Source: Spirochaetota bacterium (GTDB taxonomy: Bacteria > Spirochaetota > UBA4802 > UBA5368). From it: a DNA stretch of 64,000 nt. Shown piece by piece: positions 9,225-18,397 of the stretch. Where the stretch lies: the NCBI GenBank assembly GCA_035477215.1, contig DATIKU010000002.1, forward strand, positions 1 through 64,000, given 5' to 3'. Every line of letters begins with the position of its first letter. Position 1 is the stretch's first letter. Position numbers and translations under genes: made by a program. The notes under the pieces are model-generated. The model saw only the letters and a program-made list of their open reading frames with translations, ran no database searches and had not been told where the DNA came from.

Positions 9225-10514
9225 ATGAATAAGCCGCGCGTGCTGTTGAGGAGATGCGACGATTATGCCGTAGACGCCATCGAGCGCATTCTGTCCGAAT
9301 CCGTAGATGACCTCGGACTGAAAATAGCCGGAAAGGTGTTTGTAAAACCAAACGTGGTCAATGCCAATAAAAGATACAACAGGCATTCATTTACGAATCC
9401 GGCGGTCGTCGAGGCGATGCTGCGACTCGTCAGGAAAAAAAACCCCGACGACATTACGGTTGGCGAGTCCGGCGGTTTCGGCATCCCGACGCGCTACCTG
9501 TTCAAGGAAGCCGGGTATTATGAGATGACGCGAAGGCAGGGCGTGCGCCTTATCGATCTTAACGAGCATGCCGTTGATCGTGTCGAGCTGTCAAAAGGAG
9601 TGTGTCACAGGGACATGCTGCTTTCGCGGTATATCCGCGAGGCCGATTTTAAAATATGGATGCCCCGGCTCAAGTACCACATTTTCACGGACATCACGAA
9701 CGCGCTCAAGCTCAACATCGGCATCCTCACGCACAAGGAGCGGATGATCTGTCACGACCACCGTATCCACGAAAAGATCGTGGACATGCTCGAGGTGGGC
9801 TATCCCGACCTGGTGGTCTCCGACGCCATCGAGACCACATACGGCTGGGAGTCCGCGGCGTATCCTGTTCCGCTGGGCCTGCTTATGATTGCGAACGATC
9901 CCCTGGCCGCCGATGTAGTCGGCGCGTACATCATGGGCTACAGGGCCGAGGAGGTTCGGCACCTCAAGATCGCGCACGAACGCGGGTATGGAAGCCTGTC
10001 GCTCGGTGATATTTCCATTGAGGGCGATGCCGATCTTGAAGAGCTGCGCGCAAAACCCAAGGGGCAGACGCGCCTGTTCCAGCACCTGAAGGAGCTCGAC
10101 ACTCCCATCAGGTTCTATGCGGGCTACGCGCCGGACACCGACATGATATGCGACGGCGGTTGCGAAGCCGCCCTCAAGGCAACGCTCGCCCTTGTGGAGA
10201 AAAAGTATCCGGGCGCGCTTAAAAAAGCGAAGAAGGGGGCCGTGGTTACCGGCATCTATCATGGAGACGTCGATATGCCCGACGGCCCGGTACTTTTCAT
10301 CGGCACGTGCACGCGTGTGGAGGGGACGCTCAACGCCAAAAAGATCCGCCGCGTAAACGGCTGTCCCATGGGGGCCAAGGACCTCATGCTCAGCGTCCCG
10401 TTCTTGTTCGGGTTGCCCAATCCCGTGCTTGATTTGAGGGACCTCGCTCCGCTCGCGCTCAATATCGTCCAGAAGGGGATGAGCATCGTCGCGAACAAGG
10501 TAATGGGCAGGTAA
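9225..10514 (+). CDS. DUF362 domain protein
   Basis: The 429-aa protein matches the DUF362 family: an N-terminal VFVKPNVVNAN segment, a glycine-rich VGESGGFG near residue 85, then a region of conserved Lys/His (RLKYHIFTDITNALKLN) and a late cysteine-containing part (CDGGCEAAL; FIGTCTRVEG). It differs from the second DUF362 protein at 62529-63629 by lacking ferredoxin-type cysteine clusters. The biochemical role of the family is not established. GGAGG precedes the ATG by eight bases. A terminator follows, so it ends a short unit with the preceding exported-protein gene. Confidence 0.8.
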   Translation: MNKPRVLLRRCDDYAVDAIERILSESVDDLGLKIAGKVFVKPNVVNANKRYNRHSFTNPAVVEAMLRLVRKKNPDDITVGESGGFGIPTRYLFKEAGYYEMTRRQGVRLIDLNEHAVDRVELSKGVCHRDMLLSRYIREADFKIWMPRLKYHIFTDITNALKLNIGILTHKERMICHDHRIHEKIVDMLEVGYPDLVVSDAIETTYGWESAAYPVPLGLLMIANDPLAADVVGAYIMGYRAEEVRHLKIAHERGYGSLSLGDISIEGDADLEELRAKPKGQTRLFQHLKELDTPIRFYAGYAPDTDMICDGGCEAALKATLALVEKKYPGALKKAKKGAVVTGIYHGDVDMPDGPVLFIGTCTRVEGTLNAKKIRRVNGCPMGAKDLMLSVPFLFGLPNPVLDLRDLAPLALNIVQKGMSIVANKVMGR

Positions 10515-10561
10515 TCGCGAAGCGATATTTTCATTGACGAAAGCGGTCGATTTCGTACCGT

Positions 10562-10590
10562 CAAAGGCGCGGCGAAAGGCCGCGCCTTTG
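10562..10590 (+). terminator. probable Rho-independent terminator
   Basis: A perfect 12-bp inverted repeat (10562-10573 with 10579-10590) encloses a five-base loop. It begins about 50 bases after the DUF362 stop codon; the T tract after it is short and interrupted (TCTTTG). Confidence 0.65.
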
Positions 10591-10631
10591 TCTTTGTGCG
10601 CGGCGATACGGACCGGCCATCCGGGGTAAGC

Positions 10632-12065
10632 ATGAAAAAGGACATCGCCTCAATTCATCTGATCGGCGTCTGCGGCGTTGCAATGGGAAGCCTGGCGGGC
10701 ATGCTCAAGAGCAGCGGTTACCATGTCACCGGCTCCGACGAGGCGGTATACCCGCCAATGAGCGATATGCTCGCGGAGTGGGACATAAGAGTGAGCCGCG
10801 GATACAGCGAAGAGCATGTGGGTAACCCCGACCTCGTGGTGGTCGGAAACGTCATAAGCCGGGGCAACGCCGAAGTCGAGTACGTGCTCGCGCGGCGAAT
10901 TCCCTACCGCTCCATGGCCCAGGCCCTGCGGGACTTTTTTCTGGAAGGGAAAGAGGTCGTCGCCGTGGCCGGTACGCACGGTAAGACCACCACCACGGCG
11001 CTGCTTGCCCATATACTGATAGAGGCGGGCCTCGATCCATCCTTCTTTGTAGGCGGCGTGCCGAAGAACCACGGCTCGAATTTCCGCCTGGGAAACGGCA
11101 GCCATTTCATCATCGAGGGCGACGAATACGATTCCGCGTTCTTCGAGAAAGTCCCCAAGTTCGCCGTCTACCGCCCGCAGCACCTGGTGCTCACCTCTCT
11201 CGAGTTCGACCACGCCGACATATACCGGAACCTGGACGAAATTTCTCTGTGGTTCCGTCGGCTCGTCAACGTCATCCCTTCCAACGGAAACATCGTCTAT
11301 TCGACCGCCTATCCGGCCCTGCGCGGCGCGGTCGGGCGTTCATTCGCGCCATGTCATTCATACGGCGGCACGGACGCGGATTTCTTCTGTGAGGATGACG
11401 GGGTGGATGGTGAATGGTCGCGTCTTGTGCTGCACCTGCCGGGGGCACGGGCCATCCCGCTTCGCTCGCGCCTTTTCGGGGAGTTCAACCGGGCCAATAT
11501 CGCGGCGGCTGCGGCCATGGCGCTTCGGCTCGGCGTTTCGCCCGACACGCTTCGTCGCGGTGTCGAGAGCTTCGAGGGGGTAAAACGCCGGCAGGAGCTC
11601 ATCTACGCGCGGGAAAACTTCATGATTTACGAGGACTTCGCCCATCATCCGACGGCGATCGCCGGCGTGATCGCCATGATGCGCGAGCGCTTCCCCCTGT
11701 CGCGCCTGTGGGCCGTGTACGAGCCGCGGAGCGCGACGAGCAGGCGCAATGTATTTCAGAACGAACTGCCGGGCGCGTTCGCCGGCGCGGACAGGGTATT
11801 GATCAGGGCCCCCGATAAACTGGACGGCATTCCCGAGGCCGAGCGCATTGACATCGCCCGCGCGGTCGGAGATATCAATGCGCGGGGCGGCAGCGCCCTG
11901 GTGTTATGCGACGTCTCTTCCATCGTGGCCGTCATTTTCGGGGAAATCGACAGGATGGAGGACAACGTGGTGATCATCATGTCCAACGGAGGATTCGACG
12001 GCATCTACGATGCGATGCGCGCGGCCGCGGACGATTTTTTCATGATGAACCCATCGCGCGGCTGA
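10632..12065 (+). CDS. mpl: UDP-N-acetylmuramate:L-alanyl-gamma-D-glutamyl-meso-DAP ligase
   Basis: The 477-aa protein is a Mur-ligase family enzyme. The N-terminal Rossmann motif is HLIGVCGVAMGSLAG, the ATP-binding P-loop GTHGKTTTT lies near residue 114, EGDEYDSAF near 162, and EDFAHHPTAI marks the C-terminal ligase domain. The EYDSAFF signature and unaccompanied context favour Mpl, which reattaches recovered tripeptide to UDP-MurNAc during peptidoglycan recycling, over MurC. No other mur genes lie nearby. ATG at 10632 starts the family N-terminus; the frame is open 12 codons further upstream without a start of comparable quality. Confidence 0.9.
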   Translation: MKKDIASIHLIGVCGVAMGSLAGMLKSSGYHVTGSDEAVYPPMSDMLAEWDIRVSRGYSEEHVGNPDLVVVGNVISRGNAEVEYVLARRIPYRSMAQALRDFFLEGKEVVAVAGTHGKTTTTALLAHILIEAGLDPSFFVGGVPKNHGSNFRLGNGSHFIIEGDEYDSAFFEKVPKFAVYRPQHLVLTSLEFDHADIYRNLDEISLWFRRLVNVIPSNGNIVYSTAYPALRGAVGRSFAPCHSYGGTDADFFCEDDGVDGEWSRLVLHLPGARAIPLRSRLFGEFNRANIAAAAAMALRLGVSPDTLRRGVESFEGVKRRQELIYARENFMIYEDFAHHPTAIAGVIAMMRERFPLSRLWAVYEPRSATSRRNVFQNELPGAFAGADRVLIRAPDKLDGIPEAERIDIARAVGDINARGGSALVLCDVSSIVAVIFGEIDRMEDNVVIIMSNGGFDGIYDAMRAAADDFFMMNPSRG

Positions 12066-12099
12066 ACCCGCCCGGAGCGGTCCGAAGGCCGGAGCGCGC

Positions 12100-13071
12100 T
12101 CAGTGCGACCACTGCGAAACGGCGCGCCCCCGCTTATTGATGTACTGCTCGGCCGAGAGCGCCGCGATACATCCCTCCGCCGCCGCTATGACGACCTGGC
12201 GCACCTTCTTGCAGGTTACGTCACCTATGGCGTATACGCCCTCAATCGAAGTGGCCATGGTTTCCCTGTCCACGTCGATGCATCCCTCGGCGGTGGTCTC
12301 GATCGCCCCGTACAGGTAATCGACGATCGGCTTGTTGCCGTGCAGGTACAGGAAGACCCCTTCAACGTTCAGGGTCTGTTCCGCGCCCTGCGCGCCGGAG
12401 ATGGTTACGCCGCTTACGTGATCGTTCCCCAGGATTGCGGTTATCCGGCTTCCGGTCTTTACGGAGATCGCCGGATTGGAGGCGATAAATGCCGCGTGTT
12501 CGGCCGGAACCTCCTTCTCGCGCGTGACGAGGTGGATGCGCCGGGCGAACCTGACGAGGGCCTCGATCTCCTCGATCACTTCCCCGACGGCGCCGGCTAT
12601 GGCCACGTCTTTGTCCTGGTAGAAGGCGGCGTCGCAGGTGGCGCAGTAGCTTACGCCGCGGCCTGTGAGCTCGGCCTCGCCCGTCAGCGTCGCCGAGCGT
12701 CCCATCGAGCCCGTCGCGATGATGACGGCCTTCGCGCGAACCGACGAGTTCGAGGTAAAAACCTGGAAGGGGCGCGCGGCGAAGTCCACGCCGTAAACCT
12801 GCTCCTGCTGCACCCGCGTTCCGAAAGATTCGGCCTGGGCGCGCATGCGCTCGAGGAGTTCGGTCCCGCCGATGTTTCCGGGAATGCCGGGGTAATTGGC
12901 GATGCGGTCGGCCGAGCCGAGCGCGCCGCTTGAGGGGTTCTTGTCCAGGACCAGCGTTTTCATTTTCGCCCGCGCGGCGTAGAGCGCCGCCGAAAGGCCG
13001 CCCGGGCCCCCGCCGATGACGATGATATCGTACAGCTCGTCGTTTGTGTGTTCGGTCTTTATGGTTTCCAC
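12100..13071 (-). CDS. thioredoxin-reductase-like flavoprotein
   Basis: The 323-aa protein has the TrxB layout: FAD-binding VIGGGPGGLSAALYAAR near residue 18, the redox-active CATC centre (SYCATCDAAF), and the C-terminal FAD motif YAIGDVT. The central NAD(P)H domain is unusual. The expected GGGxSAxEE reads AGAVGEVIEE, and the HRRxxxR phosphate-binding motif is replaced by VTREKEV. The electron donor may therefore not be NADPH; ferredoxin-linked and deeply rooted thioredoxin reductases show similar losses. The start is GTG at 13071 with GAGGG eight bases upstream. It is a single gene convergent with mpl. Confidence 0.85.
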   Translation of the reverse strand: METIKTEHTNDELYDIIVIGGGPGGLSAALYAARAKMKTLVLDKNPSSGALGSADRIANYPGIPGNIGGTELLERMRAQAESFGTRVQQEQVYGVDFAARPFQVFTSNSSVRAKAVIIATGSMGRSATLTGEAELTGRGVSYCATCDAAFYQDKDVAIAGAVGEVIEEIEALVRFARRIHLVTREKEVPAEHAAFIASNPAISVKTGSRITAILGNDHVSGVTISGAQGAEQTLNVEGVFLYLHGNKPIVDYLYGAIETTAEGCIDVDRETMATSIEGVYAIGDVTCKKVRQVVIAAAEGCIAALSAEQYINKRGRAVSQWSH

Positions 13072-13155
13072 GTCCGGTGCCCTCGCTTACCGAGTCTTTG
13101 TGACAGTAGAGCGCAAGATGTCGCGCGGCGCAACCAATTTCCCGCCGCATCTTCC

Positions 13156-13183
13156 TTGACAATCCGCGGCATGGGTGTACTCT
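13156..13183 (+). promoter_or_regulatory. possible sigma-70 promoter of serS
   Basis: A perfect TTGACA (13156-13161) is followed after 16 bases by TACTCT (13178-13183), about 38 bases before the serS start codon. The -10 match is poor, so the -35 carries the call. Confidence 0.4.
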
Positions 13184-13220
13184 GCCCATCCCGTAACCAA
13201 ATGAAACACGGAGATTTACC

Positions 13221-14480
13221 ATGATAGATCCCAAGCTTGTGCGCGAAGAACTTGAAAGCGTCCGCGGCATGTTGAAAAAGCGCAATATGGAAACCGTCAT
13301 CGATCTCGCCGAGCTGAAGCGCATCGACGAGGAGCGGCGCGCCGTCATTGCGCGGGCGGACGAGCTGCGCGAGAAGCGCAATCGCGTCTCGAAGGAGATC
13401 GGAAAGCTCAAGTCGAAGGGAGAGGACGCCGCCGCGCTTATGGCGGAGATGGGCGGCGTTAACGACAGCATCAGGGAGCTCGAGGCGTCCGCGGAAAAGC
13501 TGGACGCCGGTTTCAACGAGCTCATGCTCTCGCTGCCCAACGTGCTTTCGGACATGGTCCCCGAGGGGCGCGGCGAAAACGACAATGTCGTGGTGCGCAC
13601 CTGGGGCGAAAAACCCGCGTTTCCGTTTGGGCCCAAGCCCCATTACGACCTGGGTACGGACCTGGGCATCCTCGATTTCGAGCGCGGGGTCAAGCTCTCG
13701 GGTACGCGCTTTTACGTGTATCGCGGCCTGGCGGCGAAGCTTGAGCGCGCCATCATAAACTTCATGCTCGATCTGCACACAACGGAGCACGGCTACACCG
13801 AGACCTTCGCGCCGTTCGTGGTAAACGACGACAGCATGATCGGCACCGGCCAGTTTCCCAAATTCAGGGACGAGTACTACCGCATCGAGCGCGACGGCCT
13901 TTCGCTCATACCGACGGCGGAGGTGCCGCTAACCAATCTCTACCGCGATGAAATACTCGAGAAGGAGCAGCTTCCGCTGTACGTCACGATGCAGTCGGCG
14001 TGCTTCCGGCGCGAGGCCGGGAGCGCGGGGAAGGACACGCGCGGCCTTATCCGCGTACACCAGTTTCAAAAAGTGGAGCTGGTGAAATTCGTGGAGCCGG
14101 AAACCTCCTTCAGCGAGCTCGAAAAGCTCACGGCCAACGCCGAGGAGGTGCTCAGGCGCCTCAACCTTCATTACCGCGTGATGCTGCTGTGCTCCGCCGA
14201 TACCTCGGCGGCCTCAACGAAGACCTACGATATCGAGGTATGGATGCCCGGGCTCGACCGTTATGTAGAGGTTTCGTCGTGCTCGAACTTCCTGGACTAC
14301 CAGGCGCGCCGCGCGCGCATTCGCTATCGGAAGGCCAGAGGCGAAAAGGCCGCCTTTGTGCACACGCTGAACGGGTCGGGCCTCGCCGCGGGAAGGACGC
14401 TCGCCGCGGTCATGGAGAATTACCAGACCGCTGAAGGCGGCATAGAGGTGCCGGCCGTCCTCAAGCCGTACATCAAATGA
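13221..14480 (+). CDS. serS: seryl-tRNA synthetase
   Basis: The 419-aa class II enzyme charges tRNA-Ser. Residues about 1-105 form the long antiparallel coiled-coil arm that contacts the tRNA extra arm. Motif 2 ([15 protein letters not shown]) and motif 3 ([19 protein letters not shown]) are intact, as is TAEVPLTN in the active site. Length is normal. GGAG precedes the ATG by about eight bases. Its stop codon overlaps the ATG of an RtcA-like gene by four bases (ATGA), so that gene is likely translated by re-initiation from serS. Confidence 0.98.
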   Translation: MIDPKLVREELESVRGMLKKRNMETVIDLAELKRIDEERRAVIARADELREKRNRVSKEIGKLKSKGEDAAALMAEMGGVNDSIRELEASAEKLDAGFNELMLSLPNVLSDMVPEGRGENDNVVVRTWGEKPAFPFGPKPHYDLGTDLGILDFERGVKLSGTRFYVYRGLAAKLERAIINFMLDLHTTEHGYTETFAPFVVNDDSMIGTGQFPKFRDEYYRIERDGLSLIPTAEVPLTNLYRDEILEKEQLPLYVTMQSACFRREAGSAGKDTRGLIRVHQFQKVELVKFVEPETSFSELEKLTANAEEVLRRLNLHYRVMLLCSADTSAASTKTYDIEVWMPGLDRYVEVSSCSNFLDYQARRARIRYRKARGEKAAFVHTLNGSGLAAGRTLAAVMENYQTAEGGIEVPAVLKPYIK

Positions 14481-15436
14481 TCGGGTTGTCCCTGCCCGAA
14501 ATCGACCATGTAGCGCTCCGTCACGCGATATCGCTTTCGCTGGCCACCGGCAGGGCCTTCCGCCTTGCCGATGGTTTCCGGTTCGTCAGGGAAAACCCCG
14601 TCGCCGGGAGCCTGCTCGCCGACTGGGAGAATGCGCTCGGCATGCTTTCGGCCGGCTCATTCGGAAGCGACGGAGACGACCTGCTTTTCAGGCCGGGCAC
14701 GTTAAAGCACGGCGATTATTCATTCGTAACAGGTGCATTTTCCTCGGCGCTCGAGCTCGTACTTCTCCTGATTCCGCCGCTCACCAGGCTCGAGTATCGC
14801 AGCACGCTCGGCGTACGCGGCGTCACGCATTCGGACCTGACGTACACGACCGATTTCGCAAACATCACAATTTTCGACCTGCTTGAACGGATGGGCTTCT
14901 ATATCCATCTTTCACTGAAGCGTTTCGGTTTTTACGGCTCCGGCGGCGGATTGCTCGAGGCGAAGGCCTACCCCGAGGAGAGCAGCGGGGTGTTCCCCGC
15001 CCTGCGGTACCGGGACGTTCGGATTACGGGCGCCCGCGTATACATAGCGAAGCTTCCGACCGACATCGCCATGACGCAGCGGGAAATGCTGGTCGAACGG
15101 GCGGGGATTCCCGCCTCGGCGGTCGGTATCGTCGAGGTGCTCGACGCGGACGGTCCCGGCAACTTCATCCAGGCGTACGCGGAGTGTGACGGTGGCGTGC
15201 GGATAGTGCAGGCGGCGAGCCCGGTCTATTCCGGGGAAGGGGCGTACATCTTCAGCAGGGAGGTCGCGGCCGAAACGGCGCGATCGGCGGTTGAGGAATG
15301 TGGGCGGCTTGTGGCCGAAAAAGCGGTCCCGGAACGCGCGGTGAGGGAGCTCCTTCCGTATATTGTGTTATCGGGGAGCGGTTTTTCCGCGCGGGCTGGC
15401 GGGGCCGGGGAGCGTCTGGCCGCCGCTTTTCTCTGA
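14477..15436 (+). CDS. RtcA-like protein, probable pseudoenzyme
   Basis: The 319-aa protein resembles RNA 3'-terminal phosphate cyclase. The central core is clear: [15 protein letters not shown] (69-83), GVTHSD (115-120), then [18 protein letters not shown] (149-166), the counterpart of the family's GFYP-GGG motif. The N-terminal EGGGQ motif is absent ([10 protein letters not shown] instead), and the C-terminus ends [13 protein letters not shown] with no counterpart of the nucleotidylated histidine (His309 in E. coli). Classical cyclase chemistry is thus unlikely; a binding or scaffold role like eukaryotic Rcl1 is one possibility. It overlaps serS by four bases. The fold call is good; the function is unknown. 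Confidence 0.75.
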   Translation: MIGLSLPEIDHVALRHAISLSLATGRAFRLADGFRFVRENPVAGSLLADWENALGMLSAGSFGSDGDDLLFRPGTLKHGDYSFVTGAFSSALELVLLLIPPLTRLEYRSTLGVRGVTHSDLTYTTDFANITIFDLLERMGFYIHLSLKRFGFYGSGGGLLEAKAYPEESSGVFPALRYRDVRITGARVYIAKLPTDIAMTQREMLVERAGIPASAVGIVEVLDADGPGNFIQAYAECDGGVRIVQAASPVYSGEGAYIFSREVAAETARSAVEECGRLVAEKAVPERAVRELLPYIVLSGSGFSARAGGAGERLAAAFL

Positions 15437-15449
15437 CGCGCCCGCGGCG

Positions 15450-15581
15450 CTAAACAAGGGTGATTATCCTTTCCTCGCGCGCACACCTGATGCAGTAACG
15501 CTTTCCCTCCGTCCCGCCACTGCATGGGACGAAATAGTGGTTGAGCTGATGAACGTCCGTACCGCACTTGCAGCATTTCAT
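15450..15581 (-). CDS. small zinc-ribbon protein
   Basis: This 43-aa ORF encodes MKCCKCGTDV near the start and YCIRCAREE near the end, two CxxC knuckles about 25 residues apart, typical of a one-zinc ribbon. GGGGGA lies about six bases before the ATG at 15581. The frame is open further upstream, but the extension is unlike a protein N-terminus. It faces the RtcA-like gene across 13 bases. I do not recognise a named family; a transcription- or RNA-binding role is possible but unproven. Confidence 0.55.
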   Translation of the reverse strand: MKCCKCGTDVHQLNHYFVPCSGGTEGKRYCIRCAREERIITLV

Positions 15582-15998
15582 GACGTGTCCCCCGCCGGAA
15601 ACTTGAATGACGCTTCTCTTTGAGTTTCGGAGCATTAGCCACAATTGATAAGAAAAAAGAGGATACGGGACGGATCTTTATCGTGGAAAATCGCTTTTTA
15701 CCATTAATTTTTTCTCGAGAATAATCATTGCATGGTTGACTAATTCATGCTTCGTGATATCATATGCAGAATAAAAGGGCCGTTGCGATGGGAAACCCTT
15801 TCGCCCTCAATTGTCGCGACATGGCCGATATAGAAAAGCGCTCCCCGCCGGGGGCGTGGTTTCAATTGGGTTTTTTAGTTTTATCAAACGTCAAACAGTG
15901 GACAATCCGCCCGCTGTTGAGACATAAAATTTGTGTTTACAACAGCCGTCGCCGCTTCTACTATCGCCGAATATTTGATTTTGGGGGGATGTCACAAA
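15582..15998. other. 417-base intergenic region
   Basis: Between the zinc-ribbon gene (minus) and a small basic protein gene (plus). It contains an AT-rich patch, a sigma-70-like hexamer pair at 15736-15763 and several T tracts, but no convincing gene or RNA. Open frames here lack Shine-Dalgarno sequences or similarity. Confidence 0.45.
15736..15763 (+). promoter_or_regulatory. possible sigma-70 promoter
   Basis: TTGACT and TATCAT are 16 bases apart, each matching the consensus at five of six positions. It would read toward the gene at 15999 with a leader of roughly 230 bases. Confidence 0.45.
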
Positions 15999-16331
15999 AT
16001 GGCTCAGAAAAAGAAATCCGGGACCGGGAAAAGCGTGACGGTATCGGAAAAAGAAAAGGCGAAACCCAGGGCGAAAACGGGAAAGCCGCGCAGGAAGAAC
16101 AACCTTCTCAAGCTTTGTTCGGAGATGAACAGGTTTGTTATTGACGCCGTCGATAAAGAAGTTGTTAAACGCTTCAGGACGCTCATTGACACCAGCGCCG
16201 AGGAGATCACCAAGGCGAGCCTCGATTCCATGCTGAAAAATCCGGGCGATGTCGAGGTTTCAAGCTTCCACGAAAGCCTCCAGCCGTATATTAAGCACTA
16301 TATTTTCATGGTTAAAAGGAGCGCGAAATAA
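15999..16331 (+). CDS. small lysine-rich hypothetical protein
   Basis: I do not recognise this 110-aa protein. The first 40 residues are very basic and disordered-looking (MAQKKKSGTGKS, then many K/R/A), followed by a more ordered helical region (LLKLCSEMNRFVIDAVDKEVV) up to the C-terminus. The basic tail suggests nucleic-acid or ribosome contact, which is only a guess. GGGGGGA lies about ten bases before the ATG. The O-antigen ligase-like gene begins 29 bases after its stop, so the two may share a transcript. Confidence 0.6.
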   Translation: MAQKKKSGTGKSVTVSEKEKAKPRAKTGKPRRKNNLLKLCSEMNRFVIDAVDKEVVKRFRTLIDTSAEEITKASLDSMLKNPGDVEVSSFHESLQPYIKHYIFMVKRSAK

Positions 16332-16360
16332 GCCGTGTTTGGAGGGGATCCCGCATTAAA

Positions 16361-18118
16361 ATGGAACACCTCGTCTTCAGTGTAGTCGCAAAAAACATTC
16401 CGCGGCGATTCGCGCCGTACCTGCAAGGCCACATTATTGTGGCCTTTCTGCTGTTTCTGGCGCTTCCGGTGATCAGGATCCAGTCCATCCCCGCCTTCGG
16501 CATCACCCAATTCATCATTCACTGCGTGGTGTTCGTCGCGTGCATGTCCGCCCTCGCGTGCATGGTCCGTCGCGGCGGCGAAGAAAAGCTTCGTCTTTCA
16601 GCGGTAGACTTCCTTGTCGCCGGCTTCTACGCGCTGTATTTCGTTGCCGGCGCCCTTTCGGAAAACCGCGAGCTTTCGTTTACCGACCTCTCGGGCGAGT
16701 TTTTCATGATCGGACTGTATATTTTTTTCAGGGCGACGCTCGCCGGACCTTCGGGTGAGGATTTTATTGAAAAGATATCCATGTTCGCCGCGCTGGCTGC
16801 GATAACCCTTTCGCTGTGGGGCCTCGCCCAGTATTTTTTCGACTTCGACGTTCCGCAAGGTCTCAAGCTTTTGTTTAAGACACACCACTATCCCGTCGTC
16901 GCTTCCATGGGGAATCCTAATTTTCTGGCCGAATTCATTGCACTGTCGCTTCCGCTTTCCTTCCACTTTCTGCTTGCCCGGAAAAGCGCGCTGCCGTTGG
17001 TGGCCGTCGCGGTGGTTGCGGGGCTTGCGGTCTTCCTTACCTATTCGCGTCTGGGCTGGTTCGCGATGGCTTTTGCGCTGCTGCTGCTTCTGGCAACCGG
17101 GAACAGGGGTGAACGCCGGAGGCTTGTCGCGGCAATGGCGACGGTCGCTGTCATCACGGGCCTTTTCTTCCTTTACCATCACCGGACGGGCTCGACGAGA
17201 TCCGACAGGATTTTGCGCAGCTTCGAGATGTCGAGAGCAACGCCCCTTTTCGAGCGGACGGTCATCTATCGCGCCGGGCTTTCCATGCTCCACGACGCGG
17301 GTTTTTTCGGAATGGGCCCGGGAATGTTCGGATACCGGTATCTCGATTACCAGGGGAGAGTCCTGCATTCCGGAAGCGCGGGGCCGTCCAGAAGCCTTCC
17401 GGTCGACCTGGATCACGCGCATAACGATATAATCGAGATCGGGGTCGACCTCGGATACGGGGCCCTGGCGGTTTTTATTCTGCTCATCGGCTTCGGTTCG
17501 GCCGCCGGGGTCCGCGCCCTTGCGCGGCCATCCGCCGGCCGTTCGCCGGGAAATCTCGGCCTGGTGCCGCTGATCTACCTGCCGTTCTGTCTGTGGTCGT
17601 TCGCCTTCTATATGCCTTTTAGCAAGATCATACTCCTGCTTTCGCTTGCGTTTATCGCCTCGCGTTCGCGTTCAGTGGAAGTCGGCGCCGTGCGGCCACG
17701 GCTGGTCGGCCCGCTCATTGCGATACTTATGGCCGTTTTCATGGTGGCGGATGCGCGGTACGCTTTTTCCGTACGACAATACGGGAAGGGTCTCTCCTTT
17801 TTTAAAAGTAATTTCGAAAAATCCTTCGAACATTTTCGGAATGGCGTGGAATGGTATCCATATAACGGCTATAATTATTTTTCGATGGGGGCGCTGCTTC
17901 TCAACAACGGGCGGAGCGAGGGCATAGGCTTTTTAAAACAATCGATGAAGTACTTCAGCAATTCTTCAACGTACCTCTATATCGCGCGCGGGTTGCGGGA
18001 CCATGGCTCCCTCGAAGAGGCGAAGCGCTGGTATCGGCATCTCATCTTTATAAGACCGGACATTCGACGGGCGCATGAGGAGTATCGCGAAATTCTCGAC
18101 AGGAGCGGAAAACAATGA
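16361..18118 (+). CDS. O-antigen ligase/polymerase-like membrane protein
   Basis: The 585-aa protein has about a dozen predicted membrane segments and the Wzy_C/O-antigen-ligase signature: a large periplasmic loop with R and E residues (RATPLFERTVIYRAGLSM) ending in HAHNDIIEIGVDLG near residue 350. After the last membrane helix, a soluble C-terminal region of about 130 residues looks TPR-like. Members ligate or polymerise surface glycans on undecaprenyl lipid or transfer glycans to protein. The ATG at 16361 has only a distant GGAGGGG (15 bases), so the start is slightly uncertain. Its last four bases overlap moaD, an unexpected neighbour. Confidence 0.85.
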   Translation: MEHLVFSVVAKNIPRRFAPYLQGHIIVAFLLFLALPVIRIQSIPAFGITQFIIHCVVFVACMSALACMVRRGGEEKLRLSAVDFLVAGFYALYFVAGALSENRELSFTDLSGEFFMIGLYIFFRATLAGPSGEDFIEKISMFAALAAITLSLWGLAQYFFDFDVPQGLKLLFKTHHYPVVASMGNPNFLAEFIALSLPLSFHFLLARKSALPLVAVAVVAGLAVFLTYSRLGWFAMAFALLLLLATGNRGERRRLVAAMATVAVITGLFFLYHHRTGSTRSDRILRSFEMSRATPLFERTVIYRAGLSMLHDAGFFGMGPGMFGYRYLDYQGRVLHSGSAGPSRSLPVDLDHAHNDIIEIGVDLGYGALAVFILLIGFGSAAGVRALARPSAGRSPGNLGLVPLIYLPFCLWSFAFYMPFSKIILLLSLAFIASRSRSVEVGAVRPRLVGPLIAILMAVFMVADARYAFSVRQYGKGLSFFKSNFEKSFEHFRNGVEWYPYNGYNYFSMGALLLNNGRSEGIGFLKQSMKYFSNSSTYLYIARGLRDHGSLEEAKRWYRHLIFIRPDIRRAHEEYREILDRSGKQ

Positions 18119-18360
18119 AGATTAAAATAAAGGCCTTCGCGAGCGTTAAGGACCTGTGCGGGTTCTCGGAACGGGTGTTTGACCTACCCGAACGTGCGAC
18201 CGCCGCCGATGCGGTGCGCAAGCTCGAACAGGAATGCGGGCAAGGCGTTGTCGGACTCGATTACCTTCTCCTCGCGGTAAACGAGGAATACTGCCGGGGC
18301 GAGCGGGTGCTGGCTGAAAACGACGTACTGGCCCTTTTCCCGCCGGTAAGCGGCGGGTGA
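18115..18360 (+). CDS. moaD: molybdopterin synthase small subunit MoaD
   Basis: The 81-aa protein has the ubiquitin-like beta-grasp pattern and ends PPVSGG. The C-terminal Gly-Gly is adenylated and thiocarboxylated to carry the sulfur inserted into cyclic pyranopterin monophosphate. Typical MoaD features include an opening beta strand (IKIKAFASVKDL) and NDVLALFPPVSGG at the end. It overlaps the membrane-protein gene by ATGA and is followed after 37 bases by moaE. The sulfurtransfer partners MoaB/MoeB/MoaC/MoaA are not in this window. Confidence 0.93.
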   Translation: MKIKIKAFASVKDLCGFSERVFDLPERATAADAVRKLEQECGQGVVGLDYLLLAVNEEYCRGERVLAENDVLALFPPVSGG

Positions 18361-18397
18361 TGCATTCAATTCATCGGCGGGAGGAAAAACAGCCATC

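Noticed and set aside
13072-13220. T-box riboswitch upstream of serS
   Set aside because: No T-box sequence, specifier loop or terminator was found; the leader is short with only a promoter-like pair.
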